From Pseudomonadota bacterium (GTDB taxonomy: Bacteria > Pseudomonadota > Alphaproteobacteria > Rhizobiales > Hyphomicrobiaceae): 8,450 nt of DNA. Below, piece after piece: positions 1-6,248 of the stretch; the stretch's first letter is position 1, and the number at the start of each line of letters is the position of its first letter. The DNA is taken from contig JAEWCT010000295.1 of NCBI GenBank assembly GCA_023390485.1, forward strand, positions 1 to 8,450. Direction: 5' to 3'. The notes under the pieces are model-generated. The model searched no databases and had not been told where the DNA came from. It saw only the letters and a program-made list of their open reading frames with translations. The position numbers and the translations under genes are program-made.

Positions 1-855
1 ACCCACGAGCGGGCAGGCGAGGGGGACGTCGGCTCCGTCGTCACCTTCGATGACATTTCCGAGCTCGTGCAGGCGCAGCGCACCAGCGCCTGGGCCGACG
101 TTGCGCGGCGCATCGCCCACGAAATCAAAAATCCCCTCACGCCGATACAACTTTCAGCCGAGCGGCTGCGCCGGAAGTTCGGCACCCAGATCGGCGACAA
201 TCGCGAGCTGTTCGAAACGCTGACGCAGACGATTGAACGCCAGACGGGCCAGATCAAAAGCATGGTCGACGAGTTCGCGTCGTTCGCCCGCATGCCGCAG
301 CCCGTGATGGCCGACCAGGATTTGCGGCTCGCAGTTCAAGAGCCGGCAATCCTTTTCCGCGAAGGACACAAGGACCTCGACTTCAAACTCGTGCTGCCGG
401 ATCGCCCGGTCACGGCGCACTTCGATTTGCGGCTGATCTCGCAAGCCGTTACCAATCTCATCAAGAACGGCGCGGAGGCGATCGAGTCCTTCGGCGAGGC
501 GCAAGGCCGTCCGCCGGGCTACAAGGGCGAGATCGAAGTGCGGCTCGTACCGTCCCCGGATCGCGTCGCGATCGAGGTCATCGACAACGGCATCGGCCTT
601 CCCAAACAAAACCGTGCCAAGCTTCTCGAGCCCTATGTTACGACAAGAGCCAAGGGCACAGGCCTTGGTCTCGCAATCGTCCAGAAAGTCGTCGAACAGC
701 ACGGCGGCACCTTGGCCCTCGAGGATGCGCCGGTAAGCAATACGCGAACGCGCGGCGCGCTGGTCCGGCTGACGTTGCCGATCAAGGCCGGACCGTCCCG
801 TGAAATGTCTTCAGATGAAATTCGCGCCGCAGTGCAGATCGCCAGCGGAGCATGA
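1..855 (+). CDS. ntrY: Nitrogen-regulation sensor histidine kinase NtrY, C-terminal part (5' end outside window)
   Basis: The reading frame is open from the first base, so this is the 3' portion (284 residues) of a longer gene. NtrY is a membrane-bound kinase that autophosphorylates on histidine and passes phosphate to NtrX, in nitrogen and, in some species, redox control. The fragment starts at the end of the PAS/linker region (VTFDDISELVQAQR). It then shows an H-box (RRIAHEIKNPLTP, phospho-accepting His at residue 40, bases 118-120), an N-box (TNLIKNGAEA, Asn 152 and 156), a G1 box (DNGIGLP, Asp 195) and a G2 box (GTGLGLA, residues 219-225). The catalytic core is therefore complete and probably active. 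The transmembrane, periplasmic and HAMP regions expected upstream are not in the window. A GTG at 67 is internal and not the real start. ntrX follows after 33 nt, consistent with co-transcription. Identification is secure. Confidence 0.95.
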   Translation, partial: THERAGEGDVGSVVTFDDISELVQAQRTSAWADVARRIAHEIKNPLTPIQLSAERLRRKFGTQIGDNRELFETLTQTIERQTGQIKSMVDEFASFARMPQPVMADQDLRLAVQEPAILFREGHKDLDFKLVLPDRPVTAHFDLRLISQAVTNLIKNGAEAIESFGEAQGRPPGYKGEIEVRLVPSPDRVAIEVIDNGIGLPKQNRAKLLEPYVTTRAKGTGLGLAIVQKVVEQHGGTLALEDAPVSNTRTRGALVRLTLPIKAGPSREMSSDEIRAAVQIASGA

Positions 856-876
856 TATGAAAACGCTTAACCCCCC

Positions 877-881
877 AGGAG
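877..881 (+). promoter_or_regulatory. Shine-Dalgarno of ntrX
   Basis: AGGAG lies 7 nt before the ATG at 889 and fixes that start. Confidence 0.75.
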
Positions 882-888
882 CGCAGCA

Positions 889-2289
889 ATGTCAGCTGAT
901 ATATTGATCGTCGATGACGAGGCGGATATCCGGGATTTGATCGCCGGCATTCTCCAGGACGAGGGGCATCGCACCCGCCTCGCTCGCGACAGCGATGAAG
1001 CGCTTCGCGCGATCGAGGATCGACGGCCCCATCTCGTCATCCTCGACATCTGGCTGCAGGGAAGCCGCCTCGACGGGCTTGAAGTCCTGACCGTGATGAA
1101 GCGCACCTATCCGGATCTGCCGGTGGTGATAATCTCGGGCCACGGCAACATCGAAACCGCCGTCACCGCGATCAAGCGCGGCGCTTACGATTACATCGAG
1201 AAGCCGTTCAAATCCGATCGGCTCATCCTCGTCGCTTTGCGCGCCCTCGAAGCTTCCCAGCTGAAGCGCGAAGTCCGCGAGCTGAAGGAGCGCTCCGTTG
1301 TCTCGGCCGAAATGATCGGCAAGTCGCCCGCGATCAACCAGCTGAAGAACAACATCGAAAAGGCCGGCCCGACCAACAGCCGCATCATGCTCCGCGGCGC
1401 GTCGGGAACGGGTAAGGAACTTGCCGCCCGCGTGCTCCATCAGAAATCGCTGCGCGCCGATGGTCCCTTCGTCGTGCTCAATGCCGCGGCCATGGTTCCG
1501 GATCGCGTCGAGGACGAATTGTTCGGCACCGAGGACCGCACGGGCGGCCCGCGCAAGGTCGGCGCGCTCGAGGAGGCGCATACGGGAACGCTTTACATCG
1601 ATGAAGTCGCCGACATGCCGATGGAAACGCAAGGCAAGATCCTGCGCGTGCTCGTCGAGCAGAAGTTCCTGCGTCTTGGCGGATCGCAGAAGGTTTCTGT
1701 CGACGTCAGGATCATTTCGTCAACCTCCCGCGACCTCGAACAGGACATCCGCGAAGGTCGCTTCCGGGAAGATCTCTACCATCGGCTGAACGTCGTGACG
1801 CTGCGGGTGCCGAGTCTCGCCGAACGCCGGGAAGATATTCCCGAACTCATCCAGTATTTCATCGGCCAGGTCGCGCAGACGTCGGGTCTCGCCCCCCGCC
1901 GCATTGGCGAGGATGCGATCGCCGTTCTGCAAGCGCACGATTGGCCGGGCAACGTTCGCGAACTCCGCAACAACGTCGAGCGTCTCTTGATCCTCGCCGG
2001 TGGCGAACCGAATGCGGCCATCACCGCCGACATGCTTCCCGACGAAATCGGCTCCAACGTCCCCCTGCCGGTCAATGGCGGCGCCGAGCACCTGATGTCG
2101 CTGCCGCTGCGCGAAGCGCGCGAAATTTTCGAGCGCGAATACCTGCTGGCGCAGATCAACCGGTTCGGAGGCAACATATCGAGAACCGCCGAGTTCGTCG
2201 GCATGGAGCGGTCCGCCTTGCATCGTAAGCTTCGCGCTCTCGGCGTTTCATCGGAACAGCGTAGCGGCGACCTGAGATCAGCGTCGTAG
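889..2289 (+). CDS. ntrX: Nitrogen assimilation response regulator NtrX
   Basis: This 466-residue NtrC-family regulator is the partner of NtrY. The receiver domain (about 1-120) has the acidic pocket VDDE (8-11), phospho-acceptor Asp53 in VILDIWLQGSRLDG, and Lys105 in EKPF. The AAA+ domain (about 140-370) has a Walker A GASGTGKE (170-177), a Walker B TLYIDEV (234-240) and the GRFREDLYHRLN block (290-301). A Fis-type helix-turn-helix lies near 416-453 (NISRTAEFVGMERSALHRKL). The GAFTGA loop used by sigma-54 activators is absent: ELFG at 210-213 is followed by TEDRTGGPRKVGALEEA. This is known for alphaproteobacterial NtrX and suggests it does not act as a standard sigma-54 activator. The ATG is preceded by AGGAG (877-881) with 7 nt spacing. 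The stop TAG (2287-2289) overlaps the Shine-Dalgarno of the next gene, so translation may be coupled. Confidence 0.95.
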   Translation: MSADILIVDDEADIRDLIAGILQDEGHRTRLARDSDEALRAIEDRRPHLVILDIWLQGSRLDGLEVLTVMKRTYPDLPVVIISGHGNIETAVTAIKRGAYDYIEKPFKSDRLILVALRALEASQLKREVRELKERSVVSAEMIGKSPAINQLKNNIEKAGPTNSRIMLRGASGTGKELAARVLHQKSLRADGPFVVLNAAAMVPDRVEDELFGTEDRTGGPRKVGALEEAHTGTLYIDEVADMPMETQGKILRVLVEQKFLRLGGSQKVSVDVRIISSTSRDLEQDIREGRFREDLYHRLNVVTLRVPSLAERREDIPELIQYFIGQVAQTSGLAPRRIGEDAIAVLQAHDWPGNVRELRNNVERLLILAGGEPNAAITADMLPDEIGSNVPLPVNGGAEHLMSLPLREAREIFEREYLLAQINRFGGNISRTAEFVGMERSALHRKLRALGVSSEQRSGDLRSAS

Positions 2290-2292
2290 GAG
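2288..2292 (+). promoter_or_regulatory. Shine-Dalgarno supporting the TTG start of the aminotransferase
   Basis: AGGAG overlaps the ntrX stop codon (TAG, 2287-2289) and sits 9 nt before the TTG at 2302. There is no in-frame ATG near the expected N-terminus, so this site decides the TTG start and suggests coupling to ntrX translation. Confidence 0.7.
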
Positions 2293-2301
2293 CCGTCTCG
2301 C

Positions 2302-3162
2302 TTGACCCGCATTGTTTATGTCAACGGCGCCTACAGGCCGTATGCGCAGGCCGCAATTCATGTCGAGGATCGCGGTTTTCAACTCGCCGATGCGATTTAC
2401 GAAGTCATCGAGATCCGTGACGGCAGGCTAGTTGATGCAACCCGTCATCTCGCGCGGCTCGCCCGGTCGTTGACGGAACTCGCAATCCCGCCGCCGATGT
2501 CGGACGGCGCGCTGCTTCACGTCGTGAATGTCGTGATCCGCCGCAATCGCGTGCGCGATGGCATCGTCTATATGCAAGTCTCGCGCGGCGCCGGGCCGAG
2601 GGATTTTGCCTTGCCGCCCGCCACGACCCCGCCGACGCTCGTCGTGCTCGCGCGCGCCCACCGGCGCGGATGGTCGGCTGAACTCGCAGAAACGGGCATC
2701 GCCGTTAAGACGGTCCCCGACAACCGGTGGGGCCGTTGCGATATCAAGACGGTGATGCTGCTTCCCGCCGTCCTCGCAAAGGACGAAGCCCGTCGCGCCG
2801 GAGCCCGCGAAGCCTGGTTCGTGGATACCGAAGGCAATGTCACAGAAGGCGCCTCAAGCAACGCCTGGATCGTGACCCCCGACGGCACACTTGTTACCCG
2901 CCAGCTCGATCATCACATCCTTCCCGGCGTCACGCGTGCAACCGTCATGGACGTTGCAAAAACCGAGGGAATAAAAATTGAACAGCGGACCTTTAGCCGG
3001 GATGAGGCGCTCGCGGCGCGCGAAGCCTTTATTACGTCGGCGACGAACATCGTAATGCCGGTCGTAAAGATAGATAAAACCCCAATCGGCGACGGCCGGC
3101 CGGGAAAGCTTTCCCGCCGACTACGGTCGAGATTTCATCAGGTTGCTGAATTTTCAGCGTGA
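2302..3162 (+). CDS. dat: D-amino-acid aminotransferase (class IV, PLP-dependent)
   Basis: This 286-residue protein belongs to the fold-type IV aminotransferases, which move the amino group of a D-amino acid to 2-oxoglutarate (or pyruvate) using pyridoxal phosphate; D-alanine and D-glutamate are the usual substrates. The N-terminus (IVYVNGAYRPYAQA, then VEDRGFQLADAIYEV) is typical of D-alanine aminotransferases. The PLP-binding lysine is Lys149 in RCDIKTVMLLPAVLAK, and the class IV signature TEGASSNAWIV (181-191) supplies the cofactor-binding Glu182. The length matches the family (about 280-290). Translation starts at TTG, with AGGAG 9 nt upstream and no in-frame ATG nearby. It sits 12 nt after ntrX, a conserved position in this order. 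Branched-chain aminotransferase or aminodeoxychorismate lyase are related alternatives, but the N-terminal motif and the context favour D-AAT; the exact substrate is inferred. Confidence 0.87.
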   Translation: MTRIVYVNGAYRPYAQAAIHVEDRGFQLADAIYEVIEIRDGRLVDATRHLARLARSLTELAIPPPMSDGALLHVVNVVIRRNRVRDGIVYMQVSRGAGPRDFALPPATTPPTLVVLARAHRRGWSAELAETGIAVKTVPDNRWGRCDIKTVMLLPAVLAKDEARRAGAREAWFVDTEGNVTEGASSNAWIVTPDGTLVTRQLDHHILPGVTRATVMDVAKTEGIKIEQRTFSRDEALAAREAFITSATNIVMPVVKIDKTPIGDGRPGKLSRRLRSRFHQVAEFSA

Positions 3163-3350
3163 GGAAGGTGCGAATGTTGCCGCATTGTGCGAGGCAACAA
3201 TGGATGTAAAGTGCCCTCGCTCCGATCATCAAGGCATTACGTGGTGATCATTGCACCGGTGCTCCATCGCTGTCAAAACGCGGCGGCGCCAGTCGGCTAA
3301 TAAGAGAAGACGCTAAAACAAGACGTCGAGATAAAAAACGGACAACAACA
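3163..3350 (+). other. Intergenic region between dat and hfq
   Basis: This 188-nt gap is the largest on the + strand and contains no convincing ORF. It holds a strong hairpin at 3176-3198, a weaker one at 3224-3249 (GATCATC pairing with GGTGATC, one G-U pair, 12-nt loop), a 6-base direct repeat AAGACG (3307-3312 and 3320-3325) and an A-rich leader before hfq. hfq probably has its own promoter here. I found no clean -35/-10 pair: TTGTGC (3185-3190) with TAAAGT (3207-3212) at 16 nt, and TAATAA at 3298-3303 without a good -35, are only marginal candidates. Confidence 0.5.
3176..3198 (+). terminator. Hairpin after dat, possible terminator or attenuator without a U-tract
   Basis: GTTGC (3176-3180) pairs with GCAAC (3194-3198), and the inner CGCA (3181-3184) pairs with TGCG (3188-3191) around a TTG loop, leaving a 2-nt bulge (3192-3193). 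It starts 14 nt after the dat stop, where a terminator would lie. No T-run follows on either strand, so intrinsic termination is uncertain. It could instead protect the 3' end of the mRNA. Confidence 0.4.
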
Positions 3351-3353
3351 ATG
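3301..3353 (+). promoter_or_regulatory. A-rich hfq leader with AAC/AAU triplets at the start codon, possible Hfq self-binding site
   Basis: The 50 nt before hfq are strikingly A-rich in an otherwise GC-rich region, and no Shine-Dalgarno is visible at the usual distance from the ATG. The last bases read AAC-AAC-AAT, with the third triplet running into the start codon. These match the A-R-N triplets known to bind the distal face of Hfq. Autoregulation of hfq translation is established in E. coli and reported in Sinorhizobium. Self-control here is an inference from the sequence. Confidence 0.4.
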
Positions 3354-3599
3354 GCGGCTGAAAAACCACAAAATTTGCAGGACACATTTTTAAATTATGT
3401 TCGCAAGAATAAAACGCCACTGACGATCTTCCTCATCAATGGCGTGAAACTCCAAGGCATCGTCAGCTGGTTTGATAATTTCTGCGTTCTCCTGCGCCGC
3501 GACGGTCACTCCCAGCTCGTCTACAAGCACGCGATTTCGACGATCATGCCGGGCGGCCCCGTCAATCTCAACGACCAGGATGAAAGCGCCACAGGTTGA
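3351..3599 (+). CDS. hfq: RNA chaperone Hfq
   Basis: This 82-residue Sm-like protein forms a hexameric ring that helps small RNAs pair with their mRNA targets. The Sm1 region spans about residues 10-50 ([20 protein letters not shown], then [19 protein letters not shown]). The Sm2 region contains the diagnostic YKHAIST (58-64), whose Lys-His pair lines the U-binding proximal face. Gln10 corresponds to E. coli Gln8, and Arg18, Lys19 and Lys21 provide the basic rim. The distal-face Tyr25 of E. coli is Phe27 here. The C-terminal tail is short and acidic, as usual in alphaproteobacteria. The first ~20 codons are AT-rich, which would keep the initiation region unfolded. No ordinary Shine-Dalgarno precedes the ATG. 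The stop codon overlaps the start of hflX, the conserved partner in the hfq-hflX operon. Identification is certain. Confidence 0.98.
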   Translation: MAAEKPQNLQDTFLNYVRKNKTPLTIFLINGVKLQGIVSWFDNFCVLLRRDGHSQLVYKHAISTIMPGGPVNLNDQDESATG

Positions 3600-5011
3600 C
3601 CTCGCGCTCTAAGGACGGGGAAGGCGAAAAGCACGAGGGGGGGCGTAATCGCGAGCGGCGCATCTCGAAGGAGACGAGAGCGCCGAGGACGCGAACGCTC
3701 GTCGTCGTGCCGGCATTCAAGCGGCCACCGAAATCTAAGACCGCTCAAACGGCCAAATCTTCCGCCCAAACGCATACGCCCGAAAATCGCTTGGCCGAAG
3801 CCGTCGGCCTCGCGAACGCCATCGAACTCGACATCATTGACTCGACAATCGTGCCGATCTCCGAGCCGCGGCCTTCGACATTGCTCGGATCGGGAAAGGT
3901 CGAAGAGATCAAGGGCCTCGTCGAGGAGCTTGAGATCGGCCTCGTCGTCGTCGACTACAACATCACGCCGGTCCAGCAGCGAAATCTCGAGAAGGCGTGG
4001 AACGCCAAAGTTCTCGATCGTACGGGACTGATCCTCGAAATCTTCGGTGCGCGCGCCAGAACACGCGAAGGCGTGCTGCAAGTCGAGCTCGCGCATTTGA
4101 CGTATCAAAAAGGCCGACTGGTTCGCGCCTGGACCCATTTGGAACGGCAGCGTGGCGGTGGCGGCTTCCTCGGCGGCCCCGGTGAAGCCCAGATCGAACT
4201 CGATCGCCGCATGCTCCAAGACCGCATCGATGTGATCAAACGCGACTTGGCCGATGTCGTGAAAACACGCGATCTCCATAGGAAGGGGCGCCGCAAGGTG
4301 CCTTACCCCATCGTCGCGATCGTCGGTTATACGAATGCCGGCAAGTCAACGCTGTTCAATAAGATCACCGGCGCGGGCGTCGTCGCGATGGACCAGGTCT
4401 TCGCGACGCTCGATCCGACGATGCGCGAAGTGAAACTTCCGAGCGCCCGGCGGATCATCCTGTCCGATACCGTCGGTTTCATCTCCGATCTCCCGACGAT
4501 GCTGGTCGCAGCGTTCCGCGCAACGCTCGAAGAGGTCGTCGAAGCCGATCTCGTTCTTCACGTCCGGGACATTGCCCACGAAGAGACGGACGCGCAGGCC
4601 GAGGACGTCGAGAAGGTGCTGACGGATCTCGGCATCGATACGCTGCCGGTTGAAAGTCATATTCTCGAAGTGTGGAATAAGATCGATCTTCTGCCCGCGG
4701 ATCGCAGGACGGAGCTGCAACACGAAATGCCCCGCAACGCGCGGCCTCCCGTACTCGTCTCGGCGGCGACAGGCGAGGGGATGGCGCCGCTGCTTCACAC
4801 GATCGACGATCGCCTTGGCGCGTCCGACGAAATTCTGGATGTCATCGTTCCGGGCAGTAATGGTTCGCTTCTCAATTGGCTGCACGAGACGTGTGACGTT
4901 CTTGCGAGAGAAGCGCGCAAAGACGGAAATATCGAATTGCGGCTTCGCGTGCCGAGTGAAAAGAAGGCGCGCGTCATAGGACAGCTTCGCAAAGCCGGGA
5001 TATCGGTTTAA
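3596..5011 (+). CDS. hflX: Ribosome-associated GTPase HflX
   Basis: HflX is a GTPase of the Obg-HflX class that binds the 50S subunit and splits or rescues stalled ribosomes, notably after heat stress. The 471-residue protein has a basic, low-complexity N-terminal extension (about 1-65), the HflX N-terminal domain (about 66-230; GSGKVEEIK and [13 protein letters not shown]) and a GTPase domain. Its motifs are G1 GYTNAGKST (244-252), G2 FATLDPT (269-275), G3 DTVGFI (291-296), G4 NKID (361-364) and G5 SA (389-390). A C-terminal domain (about 410-471) follows. The start is TTG at 3596, inside a 4-nt TTGA overlap with the hfq stop. The frame is closed upstream by TGA at 3581, and no ATG lies before the conserved core. 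No well-spaced Shine-Dalgarno is seen, so initiation probably depends on coupling to hfq. A GTG at 3707 is a weaker alternative start. Confidence 0.95.
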   Translation: MTSRSKDGEGEKHEGGRNRERRISKETRAPRTRTLVVVPAFKRPPKSKTAQTAKSSAQTHTPENRLAEAVGLANAIELDIIDSTIVPISEPRPSTLLGSGKVEEIKGLVEELEIGLVVVDYNITPVQQRNLEKAWNAKVLDRTGLILEIFGARARTREGVLQVELAHLTYQKGRLVRAWTHLERQRGGGGFLGGPGEAQIELDRRMLQDRIDVIKRDLADVVKTRDLHRKGRRKVPYPIVAIVGYTNAGKSTLFNKITGAGVVAMDQVFATLDPTMREVKLPSARRIILSDTVGFISDLPTMLVAAFRATLEEVVEADLVLHVRDIAHEETDAQAEDVEKVLTDLGIDTLPVESHILEVWNKIDLLPADRRTELQHEMPRNARPPVLVSAATGEGMAPLLHTIDDRLGASDEILDVIVPGSNGSLLNWLHETCDVLAREARKDGNIELRLRVPSEKKARVIGQLRKAGISV

Positions 5012-5021
5012 GCTCGTCCGC

Positions 5022-6248
5022 GTGGATGAACGCGTCACATGCTGCATAGCCGGCGGCGGCCCGGCCGGGATGATGCTGGGAGTGCTTCTGGCACGCGCCG
5101 GTGTTCGCGTAACCGTTCTCGAAAAGCACAACGATTTTTTTCGCGATTTTCGTGGCGATACAATTCATCCGTCGACGTTGCGATTGATGGAAGAGCTTGG
5201 CTGGCTCGATGAATTTTTGAAGCTGCCCCATCAAGAGACGAAGAGCATCTACGCTCAGATCGGCGACACGCGCTTCGAGATGGCGAATTTCTCGCATCTT
5301 CCGATTACGACGAAGTTCATCGCCCTGATGCCGCAATGGGACTTTCTGAATTTCCTCGCCGAGAAGGGCCGGGCCTATCCGAACTTTCATCTGGAGATGA
5401 ACGCCGAAGCAACCGGCCTCACATTTCAGGGCGATCGCGTAACGGGCGTGAAGGTGAAGACGCCGGCAGGCGACAAAACCATCGAAGCCGATCTCGTGGT
5501 CGCGGCCGACGGACGTTCATCCATCCTGCGCGGCGCCGCGGGCCTCGTGAGCGAGAACTTCGGCGCGCCGATGGACGTGATGTGGTTTCGCCTGCCGCGG
5601 CTACCGACCGACACGGACGAGACGCAGGGCCGGTTCGATGCCGGACATATCTTCGTCATGCTCCAGCGCGGAGATTATTGGCAGTGCGCCTACGTCATTC
5701 CGAAAGGCGGAGACGCAAGAATTCGCGCCGCCGGCCTCGATGCCTTCCGCAAGTCGGTTGGAAGACTTCTTCCGTTCGATGCCGCACGCGCAAATGATAT
5801 TACCAGCTGGGATGACGTCAAACTTCTGACCGTTGTGGTCGATCGCCTGAAGACCTGGGCGCGGCCCGGCTTCCTTTGCATCGGTGACGCCGCGCACGCG
5901 ATGAGCCCAGTCGGCGGCGTCGGCATCAATCTCGCGATCCAGGATGCAGTCGCCGCGGCCAATCTGTTACAGGGACCCCTGAAGTCCGGCCGCGTGACGC
6001 TCAAAGATCTCGAAGCCGTGCAGGCCCGCCGGGACTTTCCGACCCGCGCGACGCAGCGTCTGCAACTCACCATTCAGAAAATGGTGATAGCCAAGACGCT
6101 CGGCGCGACAGGCCCGCTGAAGCCGCCGCTGTTGGTCCGCATCATGACGGGACTGCCGTTTTTCTCTCGCATCCCTGCGCGGCTTCTCGGCCTTGGATTT
6201 CGGCCCGAGCACATCTCCGAGGCGATACGGAACGCGAAGGGCGCCTAA
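5022..6248 (+). CDS. FAD-dependent monooxygenase/oxidoreductase of the UbiH / p-hydroxybenzoate hydroxylase fold
   Basis: This 408-residue flavoprotein has the three fingerprints of class A flavin monooxygenases. They are the dinucleotide-binding motif IAGGGPAGMMLG (9-20) ending in Glu34 (VLEKH), the AADGRSS motif (161-167, Asp163) that contacts FAD and pyridine nucleotide, and the FAD-ribityl motif GDAAHAMSPVGGVGINLAIQD (288-308). Such enzymes use NAD(P)H and O2 to hydroxylate aromatic or quinone-like substrates; the substrate here is unknown. Arg41-Thr47 (RDFRGDT) near the FAD site is typical of this subfamily. It begins at GTG, 10 nt after the hflX stop. This is the only start codon between an upstream stop (4977) and the FAD motif, and it lacks a clear Shine-Dalgarno. 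It is probably read through from hfq-hflX. It ends in a CTAA overlap with the opposing mazG stop. It is not a conserved member of the hfq-hflX operon generally. Confidence 0.87.
   Translation: MDERVTCCIAGGGPAGMMLGVLLARAGVRVTVLEKHNDFFRDFRGDTIHPSTLRLMEELGWLDEFLKLPHQETKSIYAQIGDTRFEMANFSHLPITTKFIALMPQWDFLNFLAEKGRAYPNFHLEMNAEATGLTFQGDRVTGVKVKTPAGDKTIEADLVVAADGRSSILRGAAGLVSENFGAPMDVMWFRLPRLPTDTDETQGRFDAGHIFVMLQRGDYWQCAYVIPKGGDARIRAAGLDAFRKSVGRLLPFDAARANDITSWDDVKLLTVVVDRLKTWARPGFLCIGDAAHAMSPVGGVGINLAIQDAVAAANLLQGPLKSGRVTLKDLEAVQARRDFPTRATQRLQLTIQKMVIAKTLGATGPLKPPLLVRIMTGLPFFSRIPARLLGLGFRPEHISEAIRNAKGA

Noticed and set aside
857..907. 16-codon ATG frame between ntrY and ntrX
   Set aside because: It overlaps the ntrX start out of frame, has no ribosome binding site and no leader-like codon run.
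892..1632. 246-codon open frame on the minus strand inside ntrX
   Set aside because: It is exactly antisense to the receiver and AAA+ domains of NtrX. The composition (Arg/Asp/His-rich, no domain pattern) is that expected from a GC-rich codon shadow.
3032..3232. Minus-strand 66-codon frame covering the dat end and the intergenic hairpin
   Set aside because: It mostly overlaps dat. No Shine-Dalgarno or protein pattern; the hairpin explains the intergenic part better.
3177..3303. Sigma-70 promoter for hfq (TTGTGC/TAAAGT or TAATAA)
   Set aside because: The -35 matches are poor and the alternatives equal, so I do not list a specific promoter. The gap probably contains one.
3580..3612. Small ATG frame at the hfq end as an alternative to the hflX TTG start
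   Set aside because: It is out of frame with hflX and stops after 10 codons, so it cannot be the hflX start.
3521..4279. 252-codon minus-strand open frame across hfq/hflX
   Set aside because: Antisense to conserved hflX; no recognisable motif or ribosome binding site. Treated as a shadow.
4346..5131. 261-codon minus-strand open frame across hflX and the FAD gene
   Set aside because: It spans two well-supported genes on the other strand and its predicted sequence shows no fold or motif.
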